Of a stretch of DNA of 64,000 bases, positions 51,351 through 63,462 are shown in pieces (position 1 is the stretch's first letter; each line of letters starts with the position of its first letter). The position numbers and the translations under genes were made by a program. The notes below the pieces were generated by a model. It was not told the origin of the DNA. It did no database searches and worked only from the letters and a program-made list of their open reading frames with translations. Location of the stretch: assembly GCA_002245135.1 (NCBI GenBank), contig NGBS01001176.1, positions 59,160 through 123,159 on the forward strand, in the 5' to 3' direction. The DNA comes from Proteromonas lacertae (taxonomy: Eukaryota > Sar > Bigyra > Opalinata > Proteromonadidae).

Positions 51351-54029
51351 ATGCAACCACAACCACAAGTTAACAATTCAAATGATGAAGAAGATGAACC
51401 AACAGATGATGATTATGAATATGAAGAAGATGAAGATAATGTACCTATTGATATGAACAGAATAAGACATAGAAGAAGACATAGAAGGAATCAAGTCATA
51501 CCATTTCAAGATATAAGCGAAGATGATTTGAATAACTATGTGAATCAAGAAGTGAAAAGATTTAACAAAGCATTGATTATGCAATATAGACTAATTCCTA
51601 TAGGATGGCCAAATCATGAATTTAATAGAATATATAATTTATATGATGAACATATGAAAATGTTTAATTGGTGTAAGAATTTATTTGTAACAGGTCCTTT
51701 TGCACATGGTAAACCATTAGAAGCTTATAATCCAAAATTAGCAGGAAATGCAAATTCTGCTAATGCAAGAGAATGTGGAATATTTAAAACTCGTATAGCA
51801 GATGGTATTGATAAATTGTGTATGGCATCTGATTTTATATTACAAAGAAATCCATTTGTTGTTTTACACCCAAAAGAGAGAATAGGTGTTACACAGCTTG
51901 AAAATAGAAGAATTAAAAAAACACATTATGAAATTGATGAAAGACATCCAGAACCAGAAAATGATTTTAACATAATGAATAATGAACATTATAATAGTGC
52001 AGCTGAAATAAGAGCGGAAAATGTTATGCAAAATAGACATAATAATATGGTAAGAGGAGTATTAGTAAATGCAGACAATGGAAGTAATGATAATAACAAT
52101 AATAACAACAATGGAAATAATAACAATGATAATAATGAAAATAATAACAATGCAAATTATGATATAATTAGCTTTTGCGATTCTCTGAAAGATAAGATAA
52201 AGTTCTACATAGGTCGTTTAATGAGAACTAAATTTTGGTATTTAACAAATCAAAAAGAAGAAACAGCTTATTCAATTGCATTAATCATATACAACTGTGT
52301 AACTGATTTGTATATAGTAGCTTTATATTATATACCAATATTAAAAGATAAGTTAAGTGGTAATTATCAAAATGATAATGAATATACTTTACCATATCAT
52401 TCTGATAGAAGAAATTTTATGGGATTACCAGATGGTGATAATAGAACTGGATATAGATATAACTATTTAGCAACTATACAAAAAATATTATCAGAAGCGC
52501 ATGTACCACAAGGACAAATCAATACAAATATATTTGCTAATCCTATAACTTTTAGAATGAATAGAGCTTTAGATACACAACTTAACCGTCAAATTAAACA
52601 TAGAAGATCAGTTCCAGCTTATGTTGGAATGAATGTTGCAGATCATAGAAATTGGCGATATGTTGCACCAGCTAATTATCCTCCTGCTCATCCATCAATT
52701 ACTGCAGATTTGATTGATAGAAATGTCAATGCATTTTATAATGCATCACCTGCAAATAGTGATAGTGAAGATAATGATAATAATCCATCAAGTAGTGATG
52801 CTGAAGAAGATTCAGACACTTATGATCTTGGTGATATGAGTAATCAAATACCACCTCCTCCTTTACCACCAAGACCTATACCAGCAAGAACTGATCAACA
52901 ACAACCACCTCCACCTCCTCCTGTATCAAATGTATCTAGATCTAATGTAATTAGTTTAAGTAATCAATTTAATCCTCATTATCTTATACCATCTGATAGA
53001 TTTTCATTTTTAGTACCAGATGATTTGCTTAATGCTATACCAAATCCAAATAGAGACTTTAATAAATCTCATAGATTTTTATCTAATAGAGAAAATGGAG
53101 CAAAAATAGGTGTAACTAAGATAATACAAGAGTTTTATACACAATTGTTAACAAATAATGGTAAAATCTATTCAATTGATGCATTTATACATAACCATAA
53201 TCCACCTTGTACAATTGTAGATGAAAATTCAAATAAGAGTTATATGTTCTTTACTGATTGGGTTAGAGAAGAAAACATCAATTTACCTTTATTACCTAGA
53301 TCTAAATATAATGCAACTGAAGTAAATGATATACCTCAAAATTACAGCAGTATCAATATGATGTTTTATGGATATGATTACAATAGAAATATATATTCAT
53401 ATACTGGTTTATTAGAATATTGGTTAAAGAATCATCGAGGAACACCATTTAATGAAAGACAAGCTAAACAGGAAATATATATATATAATCCATGTATCAA
53501 TATTCTATCAGATGATGAAGAGGAAAATAAAAACATAAAAGTATTAATAGGTATGGATTATGATAAAAATTGGCCTAACGATAAAAAAATCAAATGTAAA
53601 CAAATCAAAGTAATAGTATCTCAAGAAAGTGATAGATCATGGTATGTAATAAGTGATCCAATGTTTGATTATATGTCATGTGATATACCAGGTGATGGAA
53701 TTCACAAATTCTATAACTATCCATTCTTTGTTAAGATAGGAGATACAGTAGAATTGATAGTACCAGTATTTTTGAAAGATAATATTTATGTATTAAAAGA
53801 TGCTAGATTAGATGATAAAGATGAAAATAATTATTTAAAAATTGATGATTATATGAGAAATGCAAATCGAGATAGTATTAATCAAAGAGCTATTGATGAT
53901 AGAGAAACAGCTAAGCGTAGAATACAAGGTTTAGGTAAAAAGCGTAGAAGAAAAACACAATCATTAATGAAATTGTATACCAAATTGTTTACACACAATA
54001 ATAAAAGAAAAAGAATAAAAATTATATAG
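51351..54029 (+). CDS. Large unknown Polinton protein (892 residues)
   Basis: A long intact frame with an ATG at 51351, divergent from the penton-like gene. It has an acidic front (EEDEDNVP), a basic RHRRRHRRN patch, a globular part, an Asn/Asp run near residue 250, Pro-rich spacers (PPPPLPPRPIP) near 500, a second globular part and a basic tail (KKRRRKTQSLMKLY). Length and position suggest a large virion or tail-like structural protein. No family recognised. Confidence 0.55.
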   Translation: MQPQPQVNNSNDEEDEPTDDDYEYEEDEDNVPIDMNRIRHRRRHRRNQVIPFQDISEDDLNNYVNQEVKRFNKALIMQYRLIPIGWPNHEFNRIYNLYDEHMKMFNWCKNLFVTGPFAHGKPLEAYNPKLAGNANSANARECGIFKTRIADGIDKLCMASDFILQRNPFVVLHPKERIGVTQLENRRIKKTHYEIDERHPEPENDFNIMNNEHYNSAAEIRAENVMQNRHNNMVRGVLVNADNGSNDNNNNNNNGNNNNDNNENNNNANYDIISFCDSLKDKIKFYIGRLMRTKFWYLTNQKEETAYSIALIIYNCVTDLYIVALYYIPILKDKLSGNYQNDNEYTLPYHSDRRNFMGLPDGDNRTGYRYNYLATIQKILSEAHVPQGQINTNIFANPITFRMNRALDTQLNRQIKHRRSVPAYVGMNVADHRNWRYVAPANYPPAHPSITADLIDRNVNAFYNASPANSDSEDNDNNPSSSDAEEDSDTYDLGDMSNQIPPPPLPPRPIPARTDQQQPPPPPPVSNVSRSNVISLSNQFNPHYLIPSDRFSFLVPDDLLNAIPNPNRDFNKSHRFLSNRENGAKIGVTKIIQEFYTQLLTNNGKIYSIDAFIHNHNPPCTIVDENSNKSYMFFTDWVREENINLPLLPRSKYNATEVNDIPQNYSSINMMFYGYDYNRNIYSYTGLLEYWLKNHRGTPFNERQAKQEIYIYNPCINILSDDEEENKNIKVLIGMDYDKNWPNDKKIKCKQIKVIVSQESDRSWYVISDPMFDYMSCDIPGDGIHKFYNYPFFVKIGDTVELIVPVFLKDNIYVLKDARLDDKDENNYLKIDDYMRNANRDSINQRAIDDRETAKRRIQGLGKKRRRKTQSLMKLYTKLFTHNNKRKRIKII

Positions 54030-54582
54030 TTTTAAATTTTGATTCTAACAATTTTGCTCTTTTTTCTCCTTTTAATGAATTAAAATTTGTTGCTTGCACA
54101 AACGATTTGTTATTTACTATGATATCAACTAAAAACAAAATTGCATGATAACCACATCTTACACTATCAACTCTTTGATTTTTAACTCTATTTATTTTAA
54201 TCTTATATTCATCATTAGGATATTTTTTTAATTTTGTTAAATCTTTATAAAACTTTGTTATTTGTTTTGGTTTATCTCCAAAACTATTATAGTACATTAT
54301 CCTCCTAGTATTATTATTAACACATAAACTAACCCAATGACCTATTTTACTTACAGGATCTTTAGTTGTATTAGTACAAAGTATTACACACCAAACATCA
54401 TTATTTTTATATAGCTGACCTATTTTGCTAAGTTCATCCCATAGTATAACACCTTTAAAATATTTTAGTAGTCTAGGAAACATTTTTTTAATGATCTTTT
54501 CAATATCAAAATTTGAGAGTGCATCTTCTTTATGTAAATCACCTGTACCTATATAGTCATTTGTGATATATCTTTTAAACAT
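54022..54582 (-). CDS. Adenain-type cysteine protease (C2)
   Basis: This 186-residue frame has an ATG at 54582. KIGHWVSLCVNN (His), MYYNSFGDKP and VDSVRCGYHAILFLVDI (Cys) follow the order of the adenovirus protease family (C5/Ulp1-like), which cleaves capsid precursors in Polintons. The frame looks whole. It overlaps the end of the 892-residue gene by 8 bp. Confidence 0.8.
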   Translation of the reverse strand: MFKRYITNDYIGTGDLHKEDALSNFDIEKIIKKMFPRLLKYFKGVILWDELSKIGQLYKNNDVWCVILCTNTTKDPVSKIGHWVSLCVNNNTRRIMYYNSFGDKPKQITKFYKDLTKLKKYPNDEYKIKINRVKNQRVDSVRCGYHAILFLVDIIVNNKSFVQATNFNSLKGEKRAKLLESKFKTI

Positions 54583-54679
54583 TATATAATTAATAACTAT
54601 AAGAATTTATTGAATATCAATTCATTTGATAAATTCTTAACGTTTTTTAATATATATATATTTTTATGTTATTTAATTA

Positions 54680-55240
54680 ATGGGTAAGTTTAAAGATTGG
54701 TTAAAAAAATCTAAAATTCTATCTAGCGCAGCTAGTTTAATACCTTTTGCTGGACCAGCTATTAGTAACAGTATAGAGAATATGGGATATGGTAAGAGAA
54801 GACGTAGAGGTAGGGTTGCAAGACATAGAGTTACTAGAATGTCACAATTTACACCTGATGGTAGATTCTTAGGTGATACTTCATCTATGACTGGTGGTGG
54901 AACTGTTAAGTTTAGGACAAAATCTGGTAAAGTTGTTTCATTTCATACTAGAAAACGGAAGGGAGCTGGTTTAGGTAGTATGTTTAAGAAAGGATGGAAT
55001 ACAATAAGAAAAATAGCTACAAAAGACAATCTTATAAGAGGTATTGAGAAAGCTAAAGAGATAAATAACACTTTAAAAGATAAGAAATATATTAGTAATA
55101 TATCAGGTAAGGTAGGTGACATTGCAACAAAAATAGGTTTTAATAAAGTTGGTGACATAGTAAATATAGTTATGGAAAACGTAGAAGACATAGGGGCGGT
55201 AAAAGATTTGGACAAAATGGCGGACTTAGATTACCAATGA
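54680..55240 (+). CDS. Small basic virion-type protein
   Basis: 186 residues: an amphipathic or hydrophobic front (SSAASLIPFAGPAISNSI), a strongly basic patch GKRRRRGRVARHRVTR, a Gly-rich linker and a helical tail. The layout recalls small DNA-condensing or membrane-active core proteins of adenovirus-like capsids; this is inference. It is divergent from the protease gene. Confidence 0.5.
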   Translation: MGKFKDWLKKSKILSSAASLIPFAGPAISNSIENMGYGKRRRRGRVARHRVTRMSQFTPDGRFLGDTSSMTGGGTVKFRTKSGKVVSFHTRKRKGAGLGSMFKKGWNTIRKIATKDNLIRGIEKAKEINNTLKDKKYISNISGKVGDIATKIGFNKVGDIVNIVMENVEDIGAVKDLDKMADLDYQ

Positions 55241-55412
55241 ATGGTGGTAGTAAAATACGTAGTATGGCTATTACTAAACCTCCTAGTAATAGGCCTATTT
55301 TAAATGGATTAAACCTTGTAATATTACAAGTTAACAACATAAACTTTGTTATTGATTTTATTATTCATTTGATAAATTCTTATTGTTTTTTTATATATTT
55401 AATAATAACATA

Positions 55413-55874
55413 ATGTATAACAAGCGTTATAGTAGATACACTAGAGATTACTATGAAGATGATAGTGATTCATCTTCTGATGATGATTATTCATATGACA
55501 CTCCACTAGCTAGAGATATGAGTAAAACCGATAGACAGATTGCAGAATTGTTATATAATTTAAATCATAGTAATGATAGAGCTACTCCATCATCTAATTC
55601 TAAATTAAGTGAAGAGACAAGAAAGAAAAGAGCTGAAAATCTAGCCAAAGCAAGGGAAGCAAGAATGAATAAGTTAAAAAACAAACAAGATACAAGTAAT
55701 ATATATTTAGAGCAACAACAACAACAACAAACACAAAAATCAAAATCAATTAGGTTACCAGGTGATAGTGATCCATTTGCACAAACAAAACAAAGTAATG
55801 GTAGTGGTTTAAAAATACCACCACCTAATGCACCTATGCCTGGTGACAATGCTGTGATGCCAGTTTATTTTTAA
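55413..55874 (+). CDS. Low-complexity Polinton protein
   Basis: From the ATG at 55413 the product has 153 residues: a Tyr/Arg front, a Ser/Asp run, a basic helix (KKRAENLAKAREARMNKLK), a Gln run and a Pro-rich end. Disordered or adaptor-like. No family recognised. Preceded by an AT-rich gap with TATATATTTAATAATA. Confidence 0.45.
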   Translation: MYNKRYSRYTRDYYEDDSDSSSDDDYSYDTPLARDMSKTDRQIAELLYNLNHSNDRATPSSNSKLSEETRKKRAENLAKAREARMNKLKNKQDTSNIYLEQQQQQQTQKSKSIRLPGDSDPFAQTKQSNGSGLKIPPPNAPMPGDNAVMPVYF

Positions 55875-55927
55875 TTAAAAATTTTATTCATTAAATTCTT
55901 TATATATTTTTAATATATTTTGTTACT

Positions 55928-58900
55928 ATGTCAAAACCAAAATATAAAAAGAACATAAAAAATGTTTTAACTAAACAGTTATTGAAACGTATTAAAAGAA
56001 GAGCTAAAGTAAATCGTTTTAACAAAGCTTTAAAAAAGAAAATAAGCAAATCAGTAGGTGTTAGAGTTGATGAAGAAAGTGTTATGCGAAATAAAATGAG
56101 AGAAGCAGCTTATAGTAGTTTCAATATGGATCAAGTAGCAACGCAAAATGATTTGAAAATGCTTCCAATTTTGTTAGCAGATAAATCATTATCCAAAGAA
56201 AAGAAGTTAGCATTACAAAGTTATTATGATGCATTAAAAACTGGTCAAATTACAGCTAAAAACAGAGATGCATTTTTTGGTCCAGTTCAATCTGCACTAT
56301 TAAAATCATTACCTTATGATAGTTATAAAAGTGTGAATGATAATTTAGCTTATATCAAAAACGTTATGCCTGCTTTGCCTGGAGGAGGAGGTAGTTTGAA
56401 TGGTGATTTAGCAGTAGCTATTGCAAATGAATTAGCTAAACGGAGGCATCTCTAATCCATATGTTAGCTCTAAGATAGGATCTGCACCACCTCCTCCACC
56501 TGGTCCAGGAAGCTATATACCACCTCCTCCTCCTAGTAGTAAATCTGGTAGTAGTGGTGGTACATCAATATTACCGGGATCATCACTTCCTCCACCTTCA
56601 CCTTCACCTCCGCCTCCACCTCCTCCTGCTCCATCAGCACCACCTGCTCCATCAGGACCACCTGCTCCAACAGGTCCATCTTCTGAAGAAATTAAATTAC
56701 AGAAAAAACTAGATGTTGTAACAAAAGAGGCTGATAAATATAGAAATATGATAACTAATATATTAAAAGAAAAAGATGAAGCATTAGCTGCTTATAATAA
56801 ATAAATTTAAAGCAGATACAGCAGCAGAAATAAAAAAGTTTAATAAAGAACATGCAGATGATAAAGCAGCACAACAACAGAATTATGATAATATGGTTAA
56901 ATTAAAAGCAGATGAAGCTGAAAGAATAAAAAATGAATTGAATCAAGCTAAATTAAAGTATGATGATGCAAGTAAAAAATTGAATGCTTATGAAAAAGCA
57001 GAATTATCATTACAAAGCAAAATGAATAATTTACTAAGTAGAGTAAATGATTTAAATGATCAAAATATGAAATTTCAAAGTGATATATCTAATTTAACTG
57101 CCAAAAATGATATTTATCAAAATCAAATAAATGATTTAGATGTACAAAAAATGAAAGTGAATATATCTTCATATCAGTCAGAAATACAAGGTTTAAAAAC
57201 TGCATTAACAGAAGCTAAAGGAAATGTACAAAAAAAGAAACTTGAATATGATGATTTACTTAATGAATATAAAAAATATAAAAAGGATCATGATCCTACT
57301 GGTGGTCATCAACTAACTGTTAATGAAAGAAAACAATTAAATGATTTAGAATTAGAATTAATAACTAAAAAAAGTGAATTAAACATAGCAGCACAAGAAA
57401 AAATAGCTTTGCAGAATAATTTAAAAACTCTAAGAAATGAAAGAGATAATTTAGTTACTGAAAATACTTCTTATAAGGATATGGTAGAACGTTTAAAACA
57501 ACAAAAAGAAGAAATTAATAAATTATTTGAAAGTAACAAGATTCAATTAAACAATAAAGAAAATATTCTTGAAGAATTTAAAAGTAAGCATAAATTATAT
57601 GCTCAGAAATATAATGAAGAAAGTTATCAAGAATTAAAAAGTTTATATGAAAAACAAATTAGAGAATTAAAACAACAGAATGAAGAATTGAAAAATGCAA
57701 ATAATCAAAATAAAAGAGAATTAAATTTAGCATTGAATAATGCAGAAAATCTTAAGGCACAACATTTAGCAGAAATAAATAAAAAGAATGAAGAAATCAA
57801 AGGAATAAAAGAAGTAAAAGATCAAATAGAAAACGATTACAGATTATATAAAAAAGGAAATATAGCAGAAATAGAACAAAATAAAGCAATTTTAAATAAT
57901 AGAATTAGTGAACTAGAAACATAAAAAGGAAAGATGCAATAAATTTTCAAGCATTGAATGAAAAATTAAGTATGAAAGAAACAGAGATATTAAAACTAAA
58001 AATGGATCATGATAGTGTAGAACAAGATTTGGCTAGTCTTCAACATAGTTATAATAGTGTTACAGAAGAATTACAAAATGCATTATTAAATCATGATACT
58101 GATACATCAAAATTAGAACAAATGCAAAGTTTAATTGAAAAATCAATGGAAGAGCATAAACAAAAATTATCTGAACAAGAAATGATGTATAACGAAGTAA
58201 TAGCAAAAAATAGAAAATTAAATGAAACAATAGCTGAAATCAATAATAAATATGAAAAAACAATAGCAGAAAAATTAAAAATGGTAGAAGCTGCTAACAA
58301 TAACATGGCTAAAGTTGTTAAAGCTAAAGAACAAGAACATTCTAATAACATGAGTAAATTATTACAACAAATGGAAGAACAAAAAGCAGTATATGAAGCA
58401 AAATTAAAAGATACAATTAATAATGCTCACAAAGCATCTTATAATGATTTAGGAGTTGTGCAATATCCTATGATGAATGATGTAATATACAATGAACCAA
58501 CTTTAGATTTAACAATACCACAACCTGTAAATACAGATATAGTCAATCCAGAATTATTAACACATCCTCAAAACAATGTTCCTAGTAATGAAGAAGAAGA
58601 AAGCGAAGAGAATATATTTGATCCATTTAGAAAAGAAAATATAGATGACAAGTTAAACAGAATAAATCAATATTTCCAAACTAAAAATATAGATGAAAGC
58701 AATGTAGATCCAATGACTTTAACTTATAATCAAGTAAGAAAGTTTATAGAAAAACGTAAACCAGGTCATAAAAACAAAAGAATGAATATAAGTCAAGATG
58801 AGCCAGTTAACGAAATGCAAATAAAAAGAAAACATAGATATTTAGAAAATGAACCAGATCCTAAAAGATCAGTAACTGAAAATTATTATGAAATTGCTAA

Positions 58901-59195
58901 GAATTCATATAACGAAAAAAGTAATTATAGAATTGAACCAAAATATACTGATGAATATATCAATCCCAATGATATTACTTATAATCATGTTATGCCGCAA
59001 AAACCTCAAGAAAAAAAATATCAAACTATAGCGCCATTATTTGATACTAATAACTTCCCAGCATATGATATTACAGAAATGGATCCAGAAATTAATAGTG
59101 TGGCAAATAGTATTTTTGGCAATTTTCAAGAAGAAATTCCTTCATGGAATGGAATAGATGTTCCGCATTATCAACTAGAAGCATCATTAAAATAA
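55928..59195 (+). pseudogene. Long coiled-coil Polinton protein region, broken
   Basis: A basic helical domain comes first (QLLKRIKRRAKVNRFNK), then a Pro-rich hinge (PPPSPSPPPPPPPAP), then more than 500 residues of Lys/Glu/Asn/Gln-rich coiled coil (LTVNERKQLNDLELELITKK), and a Pro/Asn-rich end with KRKHRYLENEPDPKR. The region looks like one rod-shaped protein with about two or three breaks. Similar low-complexity rods are common in virion tails, but no family is recognised. Fossil. Confidence 0.5.
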
Positions 59196-59226
59196 AACAA
59201 TCATAAAAATATATAAGTATTAATTA

Positions 59227-62200
59227 TTATTTTTTATATCCATATGGCAATGTATTGTATTTATCAAAAAAATATCTTTTATCATCATAATAGGTTAAGC
59301 CAGTTTTGTTTTGTACTGTTGTATAAACATTATGATGTATTGATTTGATTTGACATACTTCATATTTTTGACTTTTACTAGCACCTTCAACAAAATCATT
59401 GTATATATCATAAGTTATTTTTCTAGAAACTTTCACATTAATACCTTTACAACGATTGTCAGTATTAGTATTATTATCAGAATCATCATTCACTTTCTCC
59501 TTTTCGTATATATAGCACTTTGATTTTAATCCTATAAACTTTGTTATAACATATAGGATTTTATTATTCTTATCCTGTTCTTCAAATTTTAATCGATTTA
59601 GTGTACCTGAATGAACAGCTCTATGTATATCCAACTTATAATTTTCTAAATAGGGATTTTTCAAATTACTTCCATCAATCCAATTATTAAAGATAGGATC
59701 CTCTAAGTCTTTAAAAATATCATTAGTTTCAACTGAGAAAAGTAAACTATCAGTATCAGTCATACATAGTGTTAGCTTATCAGAACCATATTTTTTATCC
59801 AATACATCATACCAATATTTTTGCATTTTGAGTTTAGATAGTGCTAAGATAACCATTCCAATTTGTATAGGTTTATTAATTTCATATAGCTTCTTATGAA
59901 AATGTGCAATTCTTAAATCACCTTCAATAATGATAAAGTCTTTAAACCATGGATCACTTGCAGCATTAATCATTTGATCTTCATTAGTAATTAAAGATAT
60001 GTTACTTCTCTTTTCAACACGTTCCATAAATTTACCGTATAAACTATTCATTAATTTCTTTATATAGTCTGCAGTAGTATTTTGATTGTTTTCTTTAGCT
60101 TGGACTCTTTTTTGTACCATAGTATTAATATATTTACCCATATATAGACCTTCAGTAAATCTCATTATTCTGATACACTTTACCCACTTTATAGCCATGT
60201 TCAACTGCAAACTTCAAATTTTGGTAGTGTATTATATATTTTTCTTTAGGATACAAATCAGTTATTAATTTCTCAGTAGCATGGTAAGTACCTTCTTTCT
60301 TTATGTATAATACCAAGATTTTCAGCTCTTTCAGTTTGTATATCAGATAACCATTCTTTAGGTATTTTCTTCCTTTCAGGTAACAATGGGTATTCTTTAA
60401 ACTTGTCTTGTAGCTCTATAGGTAACTCGATATCAACTTCTAATATATAACCAAAATCATTATTCTCCAATCTATCTTGATCCATTTCTTCATAATATGG
60501 CAAATCAAGTATACTTTCTAATGTAATAGAATTTGGATCAATAAATTCAAAGTCATCTAAAGGCATTTTACAAGAAGCCATAACTGAAGGGTATAAAGAA
60601 TTAGTAGTCTTGATATAATAAGAATTTACTAGGTAAAGTTTCATCATAATTTTTCATAAATTTGTTATTTGCATCTTCCTTACGCTTACCAATATATGAT
60701 AATCCTCCGTATAAACCATTCAATATAAAATCATAGTATTCAGGTTCACAAAATAATTTAAGTTCCACATCAGATACATGCAAGAATAAATCAAGTGATA
60801 AACTGGGTAATGAAATATACCAACAAGGATCTATGTGAAAAGTATCAAATATATTATCTCTAAAATCATTAAATATAGACTGAAGAATATAAACATCAAT
60901 TTTCAAGTAAAATAAATTGTATTCACGTATATTATCAAATCCAAATATTTGATTTACTTCCATAGCAAAATCAAATTCTTCAGGTTTAATAGTTTCATTA
61001 TCATTCAATTTAGACTTAAAATCATCTATAGTAAGATCTTTGAAATTTTCTTCAAAAGCTTCAAGAGATGTCATATGTTCATATGGAAAATAATTCTTTT
61101 GAAGTAAGTATTTTTCAATAATTTCATCATCTAGGTAATGTCCATTATATTCTTTAAAATTCTCATAAATTGTTTTGAATTTTTCTTTCTTAGTATTATT
61201 TAATTCTGCTGTAATTTTTAGATCATTAGTTAAATTTGCTAGAGAACCTGCTAAGAATAAATAACTGTCAATAAACACCAAATTCTTGTATTGTATACAC
61301 TTATAGTTTTCATCTGTATTAGGTATAATATTGAGTGGACTATTAGTTATTGCAGCAAATTTGGCTAATTCCTTTACTATGAAATGCTGGTCATATTTCA
61401 TAGCATTATGACCTATTATTGGTACTTTTAATTTTTTTATATCAATATTTAGATTCTCATTACTACCAATTGAAGCAATATAATGACCTGTGAAATGATC
61501 ATGGTGAAGTACCTTTACATGATCAATAGAATTAAATGGTTTACCACAAAAGTCACATTTTCTCTTTTTATTATGTATATCCTTAGCTATTTCATCTCCA
61601 TCAAAAGGTTTAGGATTAGCTAGTCTGTAATTGTAAACTGTACATATTTGATCGTATATATTTAATATATCCAATACAAAATCATTTTCAATATTATGAT
61701 CCTCATTTTGTTTATATTTAATCACAGTAAAACTGTTTATATCTGGTATTTTACTATCTACATAGATACAGTAGGAATAAAGCTTATGCCTAGCCATAAT
61801 AGATTGCTCAGTTTTTGATAATTCTATTCTAGTATCATTATTATCTATTTCTTCCATAGATTTATATCTACTTAAATTCAATTCATTATCATATGGTACA
61901 AAATAAGTTTCAGTATCATAATACATAACAACTGGTAATGTTTGGAGGTGAGTCCAATGTCTAAATTTTAAGTATGATTTTTCTTTATCATCTTTATCAG
62001 GGAATAATCTTAATACATTCTCTTTATCTTGACAGTCATATATTTGGTGACTATTAAAGGATCCATCATCGTAAGTATAGAAGAGACAATATGGACACAC
62101 AAATATATTATTAGTATTATTCTTTTTATCTATCATTTTTCTAAATAGAGCAGGTAAGGTATTTATTGTTACATAGTGTGAATTTCCATCTTCATTTTTT

Positions 62201-63290
62201 ATTAGCAATAGATTTACAACACTATATTTTTTAGATTTCTTTTGTTTAGATAAATGAATGGGTAAGAATATTTCTTCTTTATCTTTAGCAATATCAATAT
62301 AAAATATATTCACATTTAGTCGATTCTTTGTTTCAAATTTATCAATAGAATTCATTGTCTGTAGCATCAACAGGGAATGTTAACATACTCCAATCATGTT
62401 TCTTTTCATACATTTTGTATTTTTCAGGTTTATCTTTATTACATTGTAGATTATTAGAATATAATGAACATAGTACACTCCACTTAAAACATTCATTATC
62501 TTCATTTATTACATTTGTCAAACATCTAAGACCTTGAAGTTTAGCAGGTAAAACAATAAAACTACTTCCACGTATCACTTTAAATTTTGTTACATATAAT
62601 TCAATAGTATTTACTCTAGCAAAAGTAAGACCACTTTGAGGATGATTTGAATCATCTTCTGATATTTGTGTAAATATATTCTCCAGTATAGTTTGTATTT
62701 CACCTACAGTAGACATTTTTGTTATTTCACATAGTCTACTACGACTAAATATAGAAACTTCATCATCACTGTCAGTAGACTCATCAGGTATATAAATTGA
62801 ACGTACAATAAAGAAGAATTTAATCATATTCATAGTATCAGCTAGTTCATGTAATATATCTTTGATATCACTATTATTAACAAAATCATGATAACATTGT
62901 TGTGGTGTACTGTAATTTCTATTGTTATAATTGAAAACCCATTTCCTGGTAACACCTTGAGATGATTTATCAACTTCTCTAGCATCACGTATTCTATCAT
63001 TAAATCTTTGATTTTGGTTAGGTTTTGGTAGGGAAGAAGGCATTAATCCACCAAAGAATGTATCACTGATTATTGGTATATCATTATTGTATCTTTTTTA
63101 TTTTGAATAGCATCTGTACTAAATAATGGCGCTAATCTTCGTTTTGGAGCTTCTTCTGGTGGTGCAGGTGGAGGTGGTGGTGGTGTTCATCTGTATGTTT
63201 ATGTTTATGATGATGGTGATGCTTATGTTTATGATGTTTATTTATATTAAAAGTTTGTTCTATAAGCTTAAAAATGCTTTTAAAAGCTTT
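59227..63290 (-). pseudogene. Polinton DNA polymerase B (C2), diverged and broken
   Basis: Order from the start near 63.29 kb: Pro-rich leader with APKRRLAPLF, the N-terminal domain LTNVINEDNECFKWSVLCSL, the exonuclease motif VVMYYDTETYF, a Cys/His region (CDFCGKPF, LHHDHFTGHY), IIGHNAMKYDQHF, and the palm motifs NSLYPSVMAS, MNSLYGKFMER and MTDTDSLLFSV. It is clearly different in sequence from the C1 polymerase. It is convergent with the coiled-coil gene. About three breaks; fossil. Confidence 0.75.
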
Positions 63291-63462
63291 TTATGTTTGC
63301 TCATTATATAGACAGAATTCGCGAAATAAATCAAAAATGGAAATATGAAATTTGATTGGTCGGATGATTTGATTGGTCGACTTTAAAAATAAAAAGAAAT
63401 TTTCATTTTCATTTTTCTCAGATTTTTAAGTCATTTTTATTTTCATCTCTCCCTTATATAAA
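63291..63462. promoter_or_regulatory. Divergent promoter region, AT-rich
   Basis: Between the polymerase leader and the gene at 63463. It contains the tandem words TTGATTGGTCG (twice near 63352-63380), a run of TTTTCATTTT words and TATATAAA directly before the ATG at 63463. A TATA-like role is inferred. Confidence 0.35.

Noticed and set aside
54943-55849. Minus-strand frames rich in Leu, Phe and Cys
   Set aside because: Shadows of the basic virion-type and Gln-rich genes on the other strand.
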